A DNA stretch of 64,000 bases. Origin: Streptomyces sp. NBC_00353 (lineage in GTDB: Bacteria; Actinomycetota; Actinomycetes; Streptomycetales; Streptomycetaceae). A program made the position numbers and the translations under genes. Position 1 is the stretch's first letter. Each line of letters opens with the position of its first letter. This document shows positions 63,291-64,000 of the stretch, piece after piece. A model generated the notes under the pieces. It had not been told where the DNA came from. It ran no database searches and worked only from the letters and a program-made list of their open reading frames with translations. The DNA lies in the NCBI RefSeq assembly GCF_036108815.1, contig NZ_CP107985.1:744001-808000 (forward strand), in the 5' to 3' direction.

Positions 63291-64000
63291 ATGCCACAAT
63301 CCATGCGCGCGCTCGTAGCCGGAAAGGTTGGCGAGCCGGCCGATGTCCTGCGGCTGGAATCCCGGCCTATTCCCACGCCACAAGCCGGGCAGGCGTTGAT
63401 CCGTGTGAAGGCGACTCCGATTCACGCCAGTGATCTGCACGTGCTGCGTGGCCGCTACGGTTTCTCCCCCGAATTTCCCACTGTCGGGGGTCACATGGAA
63501 TGCGTGGGTCGTATTGAGGCCCTGGGCCCGGATACCGAGGGATTGAAGATCGGCGAGCGCGTGGTAACCGTTGCTGTCCCGGCAGTACCCGGGCCGCATG
63601 TGGACGGCACTTGGCAGGAATACCTTGTTGCCGATACGCGAAGGCTCCTGCCGGTCCCCGATCGTCTGAGCGACTCCAGCGCCTGTCAACTCGCCGTCAA
63701 CCCGTTGACCGCGCTGCTCCTCGTCTCTCGCGAACTCGACGTACAGCCGGGTGAATGGTTGTTGCAGACGGCCGCGGGCTCCACCGTCGGCCGGCTCGTC
63801 ATTCAGCTGGCCAGGCATCTGGGTATTCGCACGATCAATGTCGTGCGGCGGCGCGATGCCGTTGAGGAAATCAAGGCACTTGGGGGTGAGGAGGTCATTT
63901 GCACTGAGAACGAGGACCTGTTGCAGCGCGTGGCCGAGATTGCAGGATCGACTGGCGTGCGCAAGGCCATCGACTGTGTCGCGGGCCATGTGGGTGCCCA
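63291..64000 (+). CDS. Medium-chain dehydrogenase/enoyl reductase (quinone oxidoreductase-like), cut by window end
   Basis: Starts at ATG 63291 (AAAGG about 6 bases upstream), and the frame is open through the last base (236 codons seen). The N-terminal GroES-like domain: MRALVAGKVGEPADVLRLES, PTPQAGQALIRVKATPIHAS, FPTVGGHMECVGRIEALGPD. Then VPDRLSDSSACQLAVNPLTA and the Rossmann LQTAAGSTVGRLVIQLARHL followed by GIRTINVVRRRDAVEEIKAL. The pattern (PIHASDL, NPLTA, ASTVGR) is that of trans-2-enoyl-CoA reductase/quinone oxidoreductase MDRs without zinc ligands. NADPH is the likely cofactor. The C-terminal third lies beyond the window. Confidence 0.88.
   Translation, partial: MPQSMRALVAGKVGEPADVLRLESRPIPTPQAGQALIRVKATPIHASDLHVLRGRYGFSPEFPTVGGHMECVGRIEALGPDTEGLKIGERVVTVAVPAVPGPHVDGTWQEYLVADTRRLLPVPDRLSDSSACQLAVNPLTALLLVSRELDVQPGEWLLQTAAGSTVGRLVIQLARHLGIRTINVVRRRDAVEEIKALGGEEVICTENEDLLQRVAEIAGSTGVRKAIDCVAGHVGA

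Noticed and set aside
63159..63989. 276-codon minus-strand frame at the right edge
   Set aside because: It lies opposite a clear dehydrogenase reading frame with GroES-like and Rossmann motifs; the minus translation shows no domain.

Overview
The window is high-GC actinobacterial DNA, almost certainly Streptomyces. The signs are strong G/C bias at third codon positions, frequent GTG starts with GGAGG-type ribosome binding sites, a PAS-GAF-SpoIIE-HATPase phosphatase, DUF6400, DUF7919 and TIGR03086 families, secreted subtilases, and many IS5, IS630, IS21 and IS3 remnants. It reads as chromosome-arm or genomic-island DNA rather than core chromosome: small accessory genes sit between broken transposases, truncated genes and tRNA-derived attachment-site fragments.

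Region by region. 0-7 kb: a secreted peptidoglycan amidase and a 1240-aa secreted S8 peptidase. 7-9.8 kb: relics (group II intron reverse transcriptase, an unknown gene) and a small coiled-coil/winged-helix protein. 9.8-18 kb: a MacB/FtsX-type ABC export locus with two large permeases and an ATPase in one overlapping operon, and a second ATPase divergent from it. 18-24.5 kb: alpha/beta hydrolase, NmrA-like SDR, small membrane protein, SpoIIE-type phosphatase. 24.5-29 kb: broken IS5 copies, a RutE relic, an AhpD-like protein, a cupin and a truncated TetR gene. 29-32 kb: GMC oxidoreductase and small proteins, ending in a tRNA 3' fragment.

32.7-35.5 kb is the most informative mobile structure. 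A complete IS630 copy is followed by a three-gene passenger (ArsR regulator, SRPBCC protein, TIGR03086 protein) and then by a second, solo IS630 right end. The whole unit sits at a TA dinucleotide inside an IS5 transposase gene, and removing the unit plus one TA restores the IS5 reading frame exactly. It looks like a passenger-carrying IS630 transposon.

36-47 kb: nitronate monooxygenase, HIT, VOC, GNAT and HAD proteins, orphan Imm32 and SUKH immunity-type proteins, a DUF6400/zinc-ribbon gene pair, a secreted parallel beta-helix protein, and an IS21 copy whose IstA has lost its catalytic domain.

47-63 kb is a patchwork of short accessory genes (DUF4239 membrane protein, lipoproteins, DUF7919, a Gln-rich repeat protein, a flavoprotein) separated by recurring short repeats. 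Seven places carry the direct repeat CGTGCC-N5-CGTGCC with an exact 11-bp period. tRNA-Arg(CCU) 3' ends occur as a 44-bp direct repeat at 49.1 and 53.1 kb, with decayed copies at 57.1, 59.2 and 61.5 kb. A truncated tyrosine integrase lies next to the first copy, with the CGTGCC pair between the integrase and the att core. I read this as successive insertion and decay of related integrative elements. The window ends inside a medium-chain dehydrogenase/enoyl reductase gene.
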